Positions 7,613 through 14,510 of a stretch of 14,678 nt of DNA are shown one piece after another (the first letter of the stretch is position 1; each line of letters begins with the position of its first letter). The notes beneath the pieces were generated by a model. The model was not told the DNA's origin, made no database searches, and saw only the letters and a list, made by a program, of their open reading frames with translations. The stretch is from contig JASEGY010000040.1 in NCBI GenBank assembly GCA_030019105.1, forward strand, positions 1 to 14,678, given 5' to 3'. Origin of the DNA: a bacterium. GTDB taxonomy: Bacteria > UBA9089 > JASEGY01. A program made the position numbers and the translations under genes.

Positions 7613-8365
7613 CTATATCCCGGTCGGCAGATCAAAAAACCGACAGGTCACAGAAAATCGATCTTGCAATAACTCGGCAACAGCCTTAAGCCCCCCTGTT
7701 TCAGTGGCATAGTGGCCCGCGAAGATGAGATTAATCTTCCCTTCCTTAGCTAAATGGTAGGCCGGAAGCTTGGGTTCGCCAGTGATAAATAGATCAACTT
7801 CCTCCTTGATTACTTCTCCGGTTAGGCCGGCCCCTCCTCCTGAAATTATCCCGATGGTCTTTATTTCTGAGCGGCCAAAGGCAAGGAGATGACACTTAGT
7901 TTTCAGGGAGGTTTCCAGATCTTCCTTAATATCTTCTAAATAAGCCATCTGCTTTAGATTTCCTATCAGCCCGATTTCGACTCCCCCGTATTTTCCAAAG
8001 GAACGAATCTCTGTGGTCTCAAAGAGATTCATTAGTCTGGCGTTGTTACCTAACTTCGGATGAATATCCAGGGGGAGGTGGGCCGCATAGAGGGATATCC
8101 CATTTTCAATAAGGATTTTGACTCTTTGGTAGAGATGGCCGGTAAGGGCAGCCGGTTTACCCCAAAACAGACCATGATGCACAATGACCATATCCGCTCT
8201 GGCCTTAGCGGCGGCGGAAAAGACTTCACATGCCCCGTCAACGGCCAGAAGGATGTTATTCACTTCCGGCCGGCCTTCTACCTGAAGGCCGTTCATGGCC
8301 TCATCGTGTATCTGCTCTATCTTAAGCTCTTCATCCAAGAAACGGCAAATTTCGGTTAAGGTCAT
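7613..8365 (-). CDS. Nif3-like dinuclear metal-centre protein (DUF34/YbgI family)
   Basis: A Nif3/YbgI family protein, a widespread toroidal hexamer with a two-metal site. It is often annotated as GTP cyclohydrolase I type 2, but its function is not settled. The 250 residues match the short E. coli YbgI form and lack the central PII-like insert of longer homologues. Metal-ligand motifs are visible: 'IVHHGLFWG' (H63, H64), 'AAHLPLDIHPKLGNN' (H96, D100) and 'FAGHYATETGG' (H218, E222). ATG 8365 is chosen because it gives the family-typical N-terminus 'MTLTEICRFLDE'; only a weak purine-rich ribosome site (agagaga) precedes it. It lies about 92 bp downstream of brnA on the same strand, separated by a heptamer array, and may be read from the same promoter. 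Confidence 0.95.
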   Translation of the reverse strand: MTLTEICRFLDEELKIEQIHDEAMNGLQVEGRPEVNNILLAVDGACEVFSAAAKARADMVIVHHGLFWGKPAALTGHLYQRVKILIENGISLYAAHLPLDIHPKLGNNARLMNLFETTEIRSFGKYGGVEIGLIGNLKQMAYLEDIKEDLETSLKTKCHLLAFGRSEIKTIGIISGGGAGLTGEVIKEEVDLFITGEPKLPAYHLAKEGKINLIFAGHYATETGGLKAVAELLQDRFSVTCRFFDLPTGI

Positions 8366-8407
8366 TTTATCAATCTCTCTACTGAAAGCTGAAGATACTC
8401 ATCTTCC

Positions 8408-8450
8408 TTTGAACCCGGAACCTTGAACGTTGAACCGAGAACCTGTGAAC
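8408..8450. repeat. Degenerate heptamer array with invariant GAAC
   Basis: GAAC occurs at 8411, 8418, 8425, 8432 and 8439, exactly 7 bp apart, and again at 8447 (8 bp), while the three bases between vary. It occupies half of the gap between brnA and the Nif3-like gene and ends 7 bp from the brnA stop. Confidence 0.85.
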
Positions 8451-8457
8451 GGTTAGC

Positions 8458-8733
8458 CTAATAGTTTCCTATACGTTGCGCCTCAATGTGCCTTCGCAGT
8501 ACAGTATTGATTTGGGCATGGTATTCCTTATTATGCGTTTTGAACCAAGCAAGCACATCCGAATCAAGTTGAATAGTAACTGTTTCTTTGTGTTTGGGAA
8601 AGCGCAACTCCGCCCGCGAGAATTCCTTTTCAGTCGTTGGTGGGATATCGGAGTAATCAATGTCCTCATCTGTCATTGCATCCACGCGATCCCAGTCAGT
8701 GCAAGAGTTCCTTTCGGTATTTTTCACGTTCAT
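8458..8733 (-). CDS. brnA: BrnA-family antitoxin
   Basis: Antitoxin partner of BrnT. BrnA proteins bind and neutralise the toxin through one region and bind operator DNA as ribbon-helix-helix dimers, giving autoregulation. In these 91 residues, 'CTDWDRVDAMTDEDIDYSD' is a typical acidic N-terminal region. 'FPKHKETVTIQLDSDVLAWF' followed by 'INTVLRRHIEAQ' is the ribbon-helix-helix module near the C-terminus. ATG 8733 is preferred over ATG 8676 because the 'TDWDRVDAM' stretch is family-like and the gene then overlaps the end of brnT by 38 bp, the expected coupled toxin-antitoxin arrangement. Order toxin-then-antitoxin agrees with known brnTA operons. Confidence 0.92.
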   Translation of the reverse strand: MNVKNTERNSCTDWDRVDAMTDEDIDYSDIPPTTEKEFSRAELRFPKHKETVTIQLDSDVLAWFKTHNKEYHAQINTVLRRHIEAQRIGNY

Positions 8734-8977
8734 GCTTGTTCGCCTTTCTTAAAGAAATGATGCGAATGGTTGCGTTCTTGCCACGCTCGGTAAAAACCAC
8801 TTTAACAATGCGGCCATTCGTTATGCCAATAGCGCACCACCGATCCTCTCCGTAGTCCTGACGTGTATCCAGCCAGATCAATATAGGGCCATCAAATATC
8901 TCCGGGGCATCTGAAAAATCAATGCCATGCTTACGAATATTGACTTCATTTTTCTCTTTGTCCCATTCAAATCGCAT
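8696..8977 (-). CDS. brnT: BrnT-family ribonuclease toxin
   Basis: RelE-fold toxin of a type II system; characterised BrnT is an RNase that halts translation. The 93-residue form starting at ATG 8977 begins 'MRFEWDKEKNEVNIRKHGI', exactly the family's usual N-terminus. It continues with 'FSDAPEIFDGP', 'DYGEDRWCAIG', 'VVFTERG' and the C-terminal 'IRIISLRKANKHEREKY' motif. No obvious Shine-Dalgarno precedes 8977. The frame stays open to an ATG at 9112, which would add 45 residues including a hydrophobic run ('MSLLALIIVSGIW'). The predicted transcription start falls on that ATG, so a longer leaderless product is conceivable but less likely. The end overlaps brnA by 38 bp. Confidence 0.92.
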   Translation of the reverse strand: MRFEWDKEKNEVNIRKHGIDFSDAPEIFDGPILIWLDTRQDYGEDRWCAIGITNGRIVKVVFTERGKNATIRIISLRKANKHEREKYRKELLH

Positions 8978-9119
8978 AATTTGACTTCGTATCGCAGGTA
9001 TATCCTCGGCTGTCGTGGGGTTTTTATTCCTTAACCCAATCTGCCAAATGCCCGAAACGATGATCAAGGCCAAAAGGGACATATTACCCTGGATCGACCC
9101 TTTTTGAACCATGCCTCAT

Positions 9120-9149
9120 ATTATAACTAACTGTTGCCCGATTTGTCAA
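9120..9149 (-). promoter_or_regulatory. Perfect-consensus promoter for brnTA
   Basis: Minus-strand TTGACA (9149-9144), an 18-bp spacer and TATAAT (9125-9120). The octamer tattataa occurs both across the -10 box (9119-9126) and upstream of the -35 box (9151-9158), 32 bp apart, which is about three helical turns. This could be a BrnTA operator pair. With a 7-nt discriminator the transcript would begin at about 9112. Confidence 0.75.
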
Positions 9150-9180
9150 GTATTATAAATCCGTGGCAAGAGGATTTTCC

Positions 9181-9208
9181 TTGACAAACTCCTGGTAAGT
9201 AATATAAT
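9181..9208 (+). promoter_or_regulatory. Perfect-consensus promoter for hisF
   Basis: Plus-strand TTGACA (9181-9186), a 16-bp spacer and TATAAT (9203-9208). The expected start near 9215 leaves a leader of about 46 nt that contains the hisF Shine-Dalgarno. It stands back to back with the brnTA promoter; the two -35 boxes are 31 bp apart. Confidence 0.75.
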
Positions 9209-9261
9209 ATAGCTGTAGTTGGGTTCCCCGCGACAAGAATAATCAAAAGGACAAAAAGATA

Positions 9262-10047
9262 ATGTTAGCTAAAAGGATTATTCCCTGCCTTGATGTAGAT
9301 GCCGGTCGAGTGGTAAAGGGGGTAAATTTTGTTCAACTCAGAGATGCCGGGGATCCGGTGGAACAGGCCGCTGTTTATGACCATGAAGGAGCGGATGAAT
9401 TAGTCTTTTTAGACATCACTGCCTCGGCCAATGAGCGGGATATTATGATCGAGGTAGTGGCCAAAACCGCTGAGGTAGCCTTTATGCCGGTTACTGTCGG
9501 CGGAGGAATAAGAAATCTTTCCGATATAGAGCGGCTCCTTCGCAGTGGGGCGGATCGTGTTTCCATCAACACGGCGGCTGTCCAAATCCCGGAACTTGTG
9601 GCTGAATCAGCCAGGCGGTTCGGCAGTCAGTGCATTATTGTGGCCATAGATGCCAGGGCGAAAAAAGATTCTCCCCGGACGTGGGAAGTCTTTATCCATG
9701 GAGGTCGAACGCCTACCGGCCTGGACGCGGTCGATTGGGCCAAAAAGGTGGAAGCCCTGGGGGCCGGAGAGATACTTTTGACCAGTATGGATAGAGATGG
9801 AACAAAGGATGGGTATGATTTAGCCTTAACGAAAGCCATGGCTAATGCAGTTAATATCCCTGTTATCGCTTCAGGAGGAGCCGGGGAGTTGTCTCATTTC
9901 TATGATGTTTTTACTCAAACAGAAGCAGAAGCTGCCTTAGCCGCTTCCATATTTCACTTTCGGACTTTCTCTATTGGGGAGGTGAAGAGATATCTTGAAG
10001 ACCGGGGCATACCGGTCAGACCTGTAGAAGTAGGAAGTAGGAAGTAG
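9262..10047 (+). CDS. hisF: Imidazole glycerol phosphate synthase, cyclase subunit HisF
   Basis: HisF closes the imidazole ring in histidine biosynthesis, using ammonia from the HisH glutaminase, and yields IGP and AICAR. It is a (beta/alpha)8 barrel with the catalytic aspartates at their canonical positions: D11 in '[15 protein letters not shown]' and D130 in 'CIIVAIDAR'. Phosphate-binding glycines are present in 'VTVGGGIRN' and 'VIASGGAGE', and '[16 protein letters not shown]' is also conserved. ATG 9262 has AAAAGGAC about 9 nt upstream. The natural family end is near 'GIPVR'; the last seven residues (VEVGSRK) and the TAG stop are encoded by a gtaggaa tandem array. No other his genes are present, so hisF is separated from its partner hisH. 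Confidence 0.97.
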   Translation: MLAKRIIPCLDVDAGRVVKGVNFVQLRDAGDPVEQAAVYDHEGADELVFLDITASANERDIMIEVVAKTAEVAFMPVTVGGGIRNLSDIERLLRSGADRVSINTAAVQIPELVAESARRFGSQCIIVAIDARAKKDSPRTWEVFIHGGRTPTGLDAVDWAKKVEALGAGEILLTSMDRDGTKDGYDLALTKAMANAVNIPVIASGGAGELSHFYDVFTQTEAEAALAASIFHFRTFSIGEVKRYLEDRGIPVRPVEVGSRK

Positions 10048-10057
10048 GAAGTAGGAA
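10024..10057. repeat. Heptamer tandem array (gtaggaa) forming the hisF 3' end
   Basis: One shortened unit (gtagaa) and four perfect gtaggaa units. The hisF stop TAG (10045-10047) lies inside the third perfect unit. Because the period is 7, all three forward frames run through the same 21-nt cycle and meet TAG, so the array is a stop signal in every frame. Confidence 0.95.
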
Positions 10058-10075
10058 GTGCTTGGTTGTCTTGCA

Positions 10076-10110
10076 ATTCTGACTTCTGAATTCTGAATTC
10101 TGAATCCTGA
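10076..10110. repeat. Heptamer tandem array (attctga) before the LysM gene
   Basis: Five units of period 7: attctga, cttctga, attctga, attctga, atcctga. It ends 5 bp from the purine-rich Shine-Dalgarno of the next gene. The cycle contains TGA in every forward frame. Confidence 0.95.
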
Positions 10111-10124
10111 ATAAGGGGGGAGCA

Positions 10125-11183
10125 ATGAGGACATCAATAGAAAGTTGGAGCAGCGAGGTTGAAACGCATGCGGTCAGACAGGAAGAGACCTTAAGCAAAA
10201 TCGCCAGAGAACACCTTATCTCCTTTGCTGAAATTTTAAAAGCCAATCCGCAGATAGAAGACCCTGATCAAATTCAAATCGGTCAACAAATAAGCCTCCC
10301 AACTGAAAAAGAGACATCATCCCATATTCATAACGTCAAAAAGGGCGAGACCTTATTTGGAATAGCCCAAGAATATGGACTTTCTCTTCCGGCGCTATTG
10401 AAAGCTAATCCCCAAATAAAAAATCCGGACCTGATCAGGATAGGTGAAAGAATCAATCTGTCTTCGGCTGAAAGGGACACTGAGGTATCTGTTCACAGGG
10501 TGAAAGAGGGGGAGACCCTGTTTGGTATTGCCGGTCGGCATAGTATTCCTATTTCTAAGATACTTAATGCCAATCCGGAAATCAAGAATCCGGACCTGAT
10601 CAGGGCAGGAGAGTCCATTAGAATTCCGGAGGCAGTTGATGCTTACACCCAGGGCGTAAAAGGGAAAATAGCTATTAGTGGAAAAACAGGCCGGGATCAC
10701 GAGCGTTTTATTCAATCTATCGCCCGATATGCCCAGGGAACAGAGGAAACAAGCGGCATACCGGCTTCGGTAACTATTGCCCAGGCCATTGTTGAATCAG
10801 GGTGGGGAAGAAGCGCCTTGAGTAAGAGGAATAACCTCTTTGGTATCAAAGGAGAAGGGTCGGCCGGATCAATTTCACTTAATGTTTACGAGTATATTAA
10901 CGGCCAGAGGGTAAAAGTGAACAGCCAATTTAGAAGGTATAACACCTTAAGTGAATGCTTTCAGGATCATGCCAGAGTTGTTTCCGAATCCCCCAGATAT
11001 AGAGAAGCTATGCAGTGGGTAGATGATCCGAAGAGGTTTGTCCGTGAACTTAAAAGGGCCGGCTATGCCACTGATCCGCGTTATCCGGATCTAATCATTG
11101 GAACGATGGATCGGTATAATCTATATCAATACAATAAAGCCACGCTTCTGGCTAAAGAGGAGGGAGCCGGTAGTTCGGACTGA
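10125..11183 (+). CDS. Triple-LysM peptidoglycan hydrolase with glucosaminidase (GH73) domain
   Basis: A predicted N-acetylglucosaminidase that binds and cuts peptidoglycan. Three LysM modules lie at about 14-58, 67-112 and 122-168. The second and third share 'ETLFGIA' and 'NPDLIR.GE.I', indicating internal duplication, while the first is more diverged. After a short linker comes a GH73/FlgJ-type domain (about 191-337) with 'ITIAQAIVESGWGRSAL'-like sequence (here VTIAQAIVESGWGRSAL), in which E224 is the likely catalytic acid, then 'NNLFGIKG' and 'YATDPRYPDLI'. ATG 10125 follows a strong GGGGGG/AG ribosome site. There is no signal peptide or membrane segment: the protein starts 'MRTSIESWSSEVETH'. 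It may be exported by a non-Sec route as FlgJ is, released by lysis, or have a misjudged start; the upstream frame is blocked by the repeat array. The next gene starts 23 bp later. Confidence 0.92.
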   Translation: MRTSIESWSSEVETHAVRQEETLSKIAREHLISFAEILKANPQIEDPDQIQIGQQISLPTEKETSSHIHNVKKGETLFGIAQEYGLSLPALLKANPQIKNPDLIRIGERINLSSAERDTEVSVHRVKEGETLFGIAGRHSIPISKILNANPEIKNPDLIRAGESIRIPEAVDAYTQGVKGKIAISGKTGRDHERFIQSIARYAQGTEETSGIPASVTIAQAIVESGWGRSALSKRNNLFGIKGEGSAGSISLNVYEYINGQRVKVNSQFRRYNTLSECFQDHARVVSESPRYREAMQWVDDPKRFVRELKRAGYATDPRYPDLIIGTMDRYNLYQYNKATLLAKEEGAGSSD

Positions 11184-11206
11184 TAGTTTCGGGAAGGAGG
11201 TCCATT

Positions 11207-11584
11207 GTGGGAAGAATACGTCAGATGATTAAAGTTGACGGACGGGAGTGTTGGACGATGTTCGACACGGGGGCTCGTAATACTTATGTTGTTCCTGCGG
11301 TGGCAGCGATCCTCGTCACCTCGAAAATGTCTCATCCAATCCGAACTGCACTGGGTGGAGGGGTGAAGGAAACTAACAGGAGGGCGATTCTTGAGGCAGA
11401 GGTTGAAGGGCATTTTATCTCCACTCACGCGATGGTCATCGATCAGATTGGTGACGACGAAGATGGCAAATCTATCGAGGTGCTTTTTGGAGCCCTGGCC
11501 ATGCAACAGTGGGGAATTCGTCCTATTCCCGATGAAGAGAAGCTGGACCTCTCTCACTATCCGGAAGAGTTCGTGGAGTTCTGA
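11207..11584 (+). CDS. Retropepsin-like clan AA aspartic protease, single domain
   Basis: A 125-residue protein with the aspartic-protease triad 'MFDTGARNTYV' (D20-T21-G22) close to the N-terminus. Near the end is 'VLFGALAMQQWGI', which fits the hydrophobic-hydrophobic-Gly motif of retropepsin-like domains. One catalytic Asp per chain implies an active homodimer, as in retroviral proteases and bacterial clan AA members. No transposon or retroelement genes accompany it. There is no signal peptide, so it is probably cytoplasmic. The start is GTG 11207, chosen because of the strong AAGGAGGT five bases upstream. It lies 23 bp after the LysM hydrolase and is likely co-transcribed with it; whether it processes that protein is speculation. 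Substrate unknown. Confidence 0.82.
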   Translation: MGRIRQMIKVDGRECWTMFDTGARNTYVVPAVAAILVTSKMSHPIRTALGGGVKETNRRAILEAEVEGHFISTHAMVIDQIGDDEDGKSIEVLFGALAMQQWGIRPIPDEEKLDLSHYPEEFVEF

Positions 11585-11594
11585 TTCTCTGGCT

Positions 11595-11657
11595 CTAATA
11601 GGACTAATAGGACTAATAGGACTAATAGGACTAATAGGACCAATAAGACTAAGACAA
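11595..11657. repeat. Nonamer tandem array (ctaatagga) upstream of pdxJ
   Basis: Five perfect ctaatagga units (11595-11639) and two degenerate ones. It fills nearly the whole gap between the protease gene stop and the pdxJ Shine-Dalgarno (aaggag). Confidence 0.95.
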
Positions 11658-11671
11658 GTAAGGAGAAATCG

Positions 11672-12382
11672 ATGGCTACATTGGGAGTAAATATTGATCA
11701 CGTGGCGACAGTGCGGCAGGCCCGGGGGGTGGGGGAGCCTGATCCTATTGCGGCCGCAGTTTTAGCTGAGCTGGCCGGTTGCCATGGGATCACTGTCCAT
11801 CTGAGAGAAGATAGACGTCACATTCAGGAGAGGGATGTAACCATCCTGCGAAAGGTGGTTCAAACAAAACTCAACCTGGAGATGGCAGCTACGACCGAAA
11901 TGGTTGCCCTGGCTCAAGACCTGCTGCCGGACCAGGCCACCCTTGTCCCGGAAAAGCGGGAAGAGCTGACTACTGAGGGCGGACTGGATGTTATTACCCA
12001 TCAGGAGAGTATCACCAAAGCGGTGGAATCACTCTCTCAGGCAGGTATTAAGGTCAGTCTCTTTATCGATCCTGTCCTGGATCAAATTGAGGCAGCCTCA
12101 AAAACAGGAGCCCCTTTTATTGAGCTTCATACTGGAGAATATGCCGGGGCAAAGTCAGAGGAAGAGGTAGAACGCGAACTGGCGAGGTTAAAAAAAGCCG
12201 CCGCTAAAGCTGTGACTCTTGGACTTAGAATAAATGCCGGGCATGGACTCAATTACCGGAATGTGACGCCGGTGGCTTCCATCCCTCGGGTAGAAGAGTT
12301 AAATATTGGACATAGTATTGTCTCCCGGGCTGTCCTGGTAGGAATGGAACGGGCTGTCAGGGAGATGCTGGTCTTGATTTAG
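11672..12382 (+). CDS. pdxJ: Pyridoxine 5'-phosphate synthase PdxJ
   Basis: PdxJ condenses 1-deoxyxylulose 5-phosphate with 3-amino-1-hydroxyacetone 1-phosphate to pyridoxine 5'-phosphate in the DXP-dependent vitamin B6 route. The 236 residues are close to the E. coli length. Active-site features are '[14 protein letters not shown]' (N7, D9, H10), '[10 protein letters not shown]' (H43, R45, H50), E70 in 'LNLEMAAT', 'ELHTGEYA', and H191 in 'INAGHGLNY'. The C-terminal '[20 protein letters not shown]' is also family-typical. ATG 11672 has AAGGAG about 8 nt upstream. The gene tells that the organism makes B6 by the PdxA/PdxJ route rather than PdxS/PdxT. pdxA is not in the window. PLP made here serves enzymes such as the phosphorylase GlgP, but there is no sign of a regulatory link. 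Confidence 0.97.
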   Translation: MATLGVNIDHVATVRQARGVGEPDPIAAAVLAELAGCHGITVHLREDRRHIQERDVTILRKVVQTKLNLEMAATTEMVALAQDLLPDQATLVPEKREELTTEGGLDVITHQESITKAVESLSQAGIKVSLFIDPVLDQIEAASKTGAPFIELHTGEYAGAKSEEEVERELARLKKAAAKAVTLGLRINAGHGLNYRNVTPVASIPRVEELNIGHSIVSRAVLVGMERAVREMLVLI

Positions 12383-12441
12383 TAATTGCGGATTTGATCA
12401 TCATTTCGGCTATTTATCGAATCTCGAATTGCGAATGCTCT

Positions 12442-12543
12442 GGTTCCCACGCTCTGCGTGGGAACCCTCTTCGAGACGCTCTGCGTCATGAATATGTGAC
12501 GCAGAGCGTCACAGTCTGCGTCCCCACGCAGAGCGTGGGGACG
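12442..12543. repeat. Nested palindromic element (REP/MITE-like)
   Basis: Three hairpins in 102 bp. Hairpin 1 (12442-12466) has 11-bp arms GGTTCCCACGC/GCGTGGGAACC and a 3-nt loop. Hairpin 2 (12475-12510) has 14-bp arms GACGCTCTGCGTCA/TGACGCAGAGCGTC and an 8-nt loop. Hairpin 3 (12519-12543) has 11-bp arms CGTCCCCACGC/GCGTGGGGACG and a 3-nt loop. Hairpins 1 and 3 share a 17-bp core in opposite orientation, so the whole element is a palindrome of palindromes. It is more GC-rich than its surroundings. It lies in the 298-bp pdxJ-glmS gap, which has no credible gene; both strands give only repeat-derived reading frames. Confidence 0.93.
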
Positions 12544-12624
12544 AGGGGGAACTTCAATCGCAATCTTGACTGCTGCTGCCACTGCCACTGCGACTTGTGA
12601 TGGCCTGAATGCTTACAAAATCTT

Positions 12625-12659
12625 CAATCCGCAATCCACAATCCACAATCCACAATCCG
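12625..12659. repeat. Heptamer tandem array (caatcca) upstream of glmS
   Basis: Five units of period 7: caatccg, three caatcca, caatccg. Its reverse complement (cggattg/tggattg) is nearly the same motif as the hypE array at 1821-1853. It ends about 10 bp before the glmS Shine-Dalgarno. Confidence 0.95.
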
Positions 12660-12680
12660 AAATGATAAAGGGAGGTTGCA

Positions 12681-14510
12681 ATGTGTGGCATAGTAGGTTA
12701 TATTGGAGAAGAATCTGCTCCACCCATCTTGCTTGATGGTTTAAGAAAATTAGAGTATCGAGGTTATGATTCAGCCGGAATGGCTGTGCCCGGAGGCAAA
12801 GAAATAAATTTAAGACGGGTGGAAGGAAAACTTTCCAACCTGGAACTCTTGCTGAAAAAACAACCCCTGGAAAGTAATATGGGGATAGGGCATACCCGCT
12901 GGGCAACTCACGGCCGGCCATCAGAAGCCAATGCTCATCCTCATTTGTGTTGTCAAAATAAAATAGCCGTGGTCCATAATGGAATCATTGAGAATTATAT
13001 GGAGCTGAAAGAGGAACTTATCGCCAGGGGCCATAAGTTTAGATCAGAAACCGATACCGAGGTTTTGGCTCACCTTATTGAAGAACTTATGGATGGCAAT
13101 AACCTGGAACAGGCGGTCCGGCTTGCCCTGAAAAAGGTGGAGGGTTCTTATGCCCTGGGAGCGATAAGCGTGGATGACCCCTCTAAAATAGTCGGGGCCA
13201 GGTTGCGAAGTCCGTTGGTAGTCGGATTTAGTAATAAAGGGTTCTACTTAGCCTCTGACATCCCGGCCATTTTGAGTCGAACCAAAAAAGTCTCCTTTAT
13301 GGACGACCACCAGATGGTTGTTCTTAAAAGGGATAGAGTGTCTTTTACCACCTTGGATGGAGAGCCGGTGGAGAAAGCTACGATAATCATCGAATGGGAT
13401 GCCCTTATGGCGGAGAAGGGTGGATATAAGCACTTTATGCTCAAAGAGATATATGAGCAACCCCGGGTTATAGAGGAAACCTTCCAGCGGGTGAAATTGA
13501 AAGAAGACTCGGTTGACCTTCCTGATGTTCAACTAACGGATAAAGAGCTTGCAGGGCTTGAGCGAATATTTATCATTGCCTGCGGTACGAGCTGGCATGC
13601 GGGGCTGGTAGGGAAATTCTTGATTGAGAAGTATGTCAGAATTCCGGTTGAAGTTGACATTGCTTCTGAGTTCAGATATCGAGACCCAATAATCAAACCC
13701 AATCACTTAGTTATGGCTATTTCTCAGTCCGGAGAGACAGCAGATACTATTGCGGCCATAGCTGAATCAAAGGAGAAAGGGGCGAAGGTACTATCCATCT
13801 GTAATGTCCTGGGAAGCACTATTTCCAGGGAATCCGATGGGGTTATTTACACGCAGGCCGGACCGGAGATAGGGGTGGCTTCAACCAAGGCCTTCACAAC
13901 TCAATTGACAGCCATGGTCCTTTTTACCCTCTATCTGGGAGGCAAAAGAGGAACTATCTCTTCCGAAGAAGCCAGGGGGATAATTACTGACCTGCGGAAG
14001 CTTCCGGAGCAGGCCAGGGAACTTTTAAATAACGATGAAGAGATACGCCGATGTGCGGCGGAGTACTACCAGCGACAGGATTTTCTCTATCTGGGACGTG
14101 GCATAAACTATCCGATTGCCCTGGAGGGGGCGCTAAAATTAAAGGAGATATCTTACATTCATGCGGAAGGGTATCCGGCCGGCGAGATGAAACACGGTCC
14201 GATTGCCCTCATCGATGAGAAGATGCCGGTGGTGGTGGTGGCTACTGCCAGTGGTGTTTACGATAAGGTATTAAGTAATATTGAGGAAGTAAAGGCCAGA
14301 AATGGAACAGTGCTTGTCTGTGCCACAGAGGGCAATGATCAGATTAAGAAGCGGTCAGACCACCAATTTTATATACCTGAGACCCGCGAAGATCTTTCTC
14401 CTATCCTGAACGTCATTCCCTTTCAGCTTTTGGCCTATCATATTGCTGTCCTCCGCGGTTGTGATGTAGATCAACCGCGAAATCTGGCCAAAAGCGTAAC
14501 AGTGGAATAG
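12681..14510 (+). CDS. glmS: Glutamine--fructose-6-phosphate aminotransferase (isomerizing) GlmS
   Basis: GlmS makes glucosamine-6-phosphate from fructose-6-phosphate and glutamine, the first committed step to UDP-GlcNAc for peptidoglycan and LPS. Its 609 residues equal the E. coli enzyme. It opens MCGIVGYIG; C2 becomes the N-terminal nucleophile after Met removal. The class II glutaminase domain (about 1-220) shows 'HTRWATHG' (71-78) and 'HNGIIENY' (99-106). Two SIS sugar-isomerase domains follow, with 'ACGTSWHAG' near residue 300, 'ISQSGETADT', 'STKAFTTQL', 'LGRGINYPIALEGALKLKEI', 'HAEGYPAGEMKHGPIALI' and the C-terminal 'NLAKSVTVE', whose Lys is catalytic. ATG 12681 is preceded by GGGAGG five bases upstream. 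The leader shows no glmS ribozyme; it holds a palindromic element and a heptamer array. Confidence 0.98.
   Translation: MCGIVGYIGEESAPPILLDGLRKLEYRGYDSAGMAVPGGKEINLRRVEGKLSNLELLLKKQPLESNMGIGHTRWATHGRPSEANAHPHLCCQNKIAVVHNGIIENYMELKEELIARGHKFRSETDTEVLAHLIEELMDGNNLEQAVRLALKKVEGSYALGAISVDDPSKIVGARLRSPLVVGFSNKGFYLASDIPAILSRTKKVSFMDDHQMVVLKRDRVSFTTLDGEPVEKATIIIEWDALMAEKGGYKHFMLKEIYEQPRVIEETFQRVKLKEDSVDLPDVQLTDKELAGLERIFIIACGTSWHAGLVGKFLIEKYVRIPVEVDIASEFRYRDPIIKPNHLVMAISQSGETADTIAAIAESKEKGAKVLSICNVLGSTISRESDGVIYTQAGPEIGVASTKAFTTQLTAMVLFTLYLGGKRGTISSEEARGIITDLRKLPEQARELLNNDEEIRRCAAEYYQRQDFLYLGRGINYPIALEGALKLKEISYIHAEGYPAGEMKHGPIALIDEKMPVVVVATASGVYDKVLSNIEEVKARNGTVLVCATEGNDQIKKRSDHQFYIPETREDLSPILNVIPFQLLAYHIAVLRGCDVDQPRNLAKSVTVE

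Noticed and set aside
12394..12600. Reading frames on both strands of the pdxJ-glmS gap
   Set aside because: They only translate the palindromic element (peptides such as 'CVPTQSVGTR'), have no ribosome site and mirror each other on both strands.
12383..12680. glmS ribozyme or other riboswitch in the glmS leader
   Set aside because: The gap is explained by a palindromic element and a heptamer array; no glmS ribozyme core was recognisable, and these are mainly found in Gram-positive relatives.
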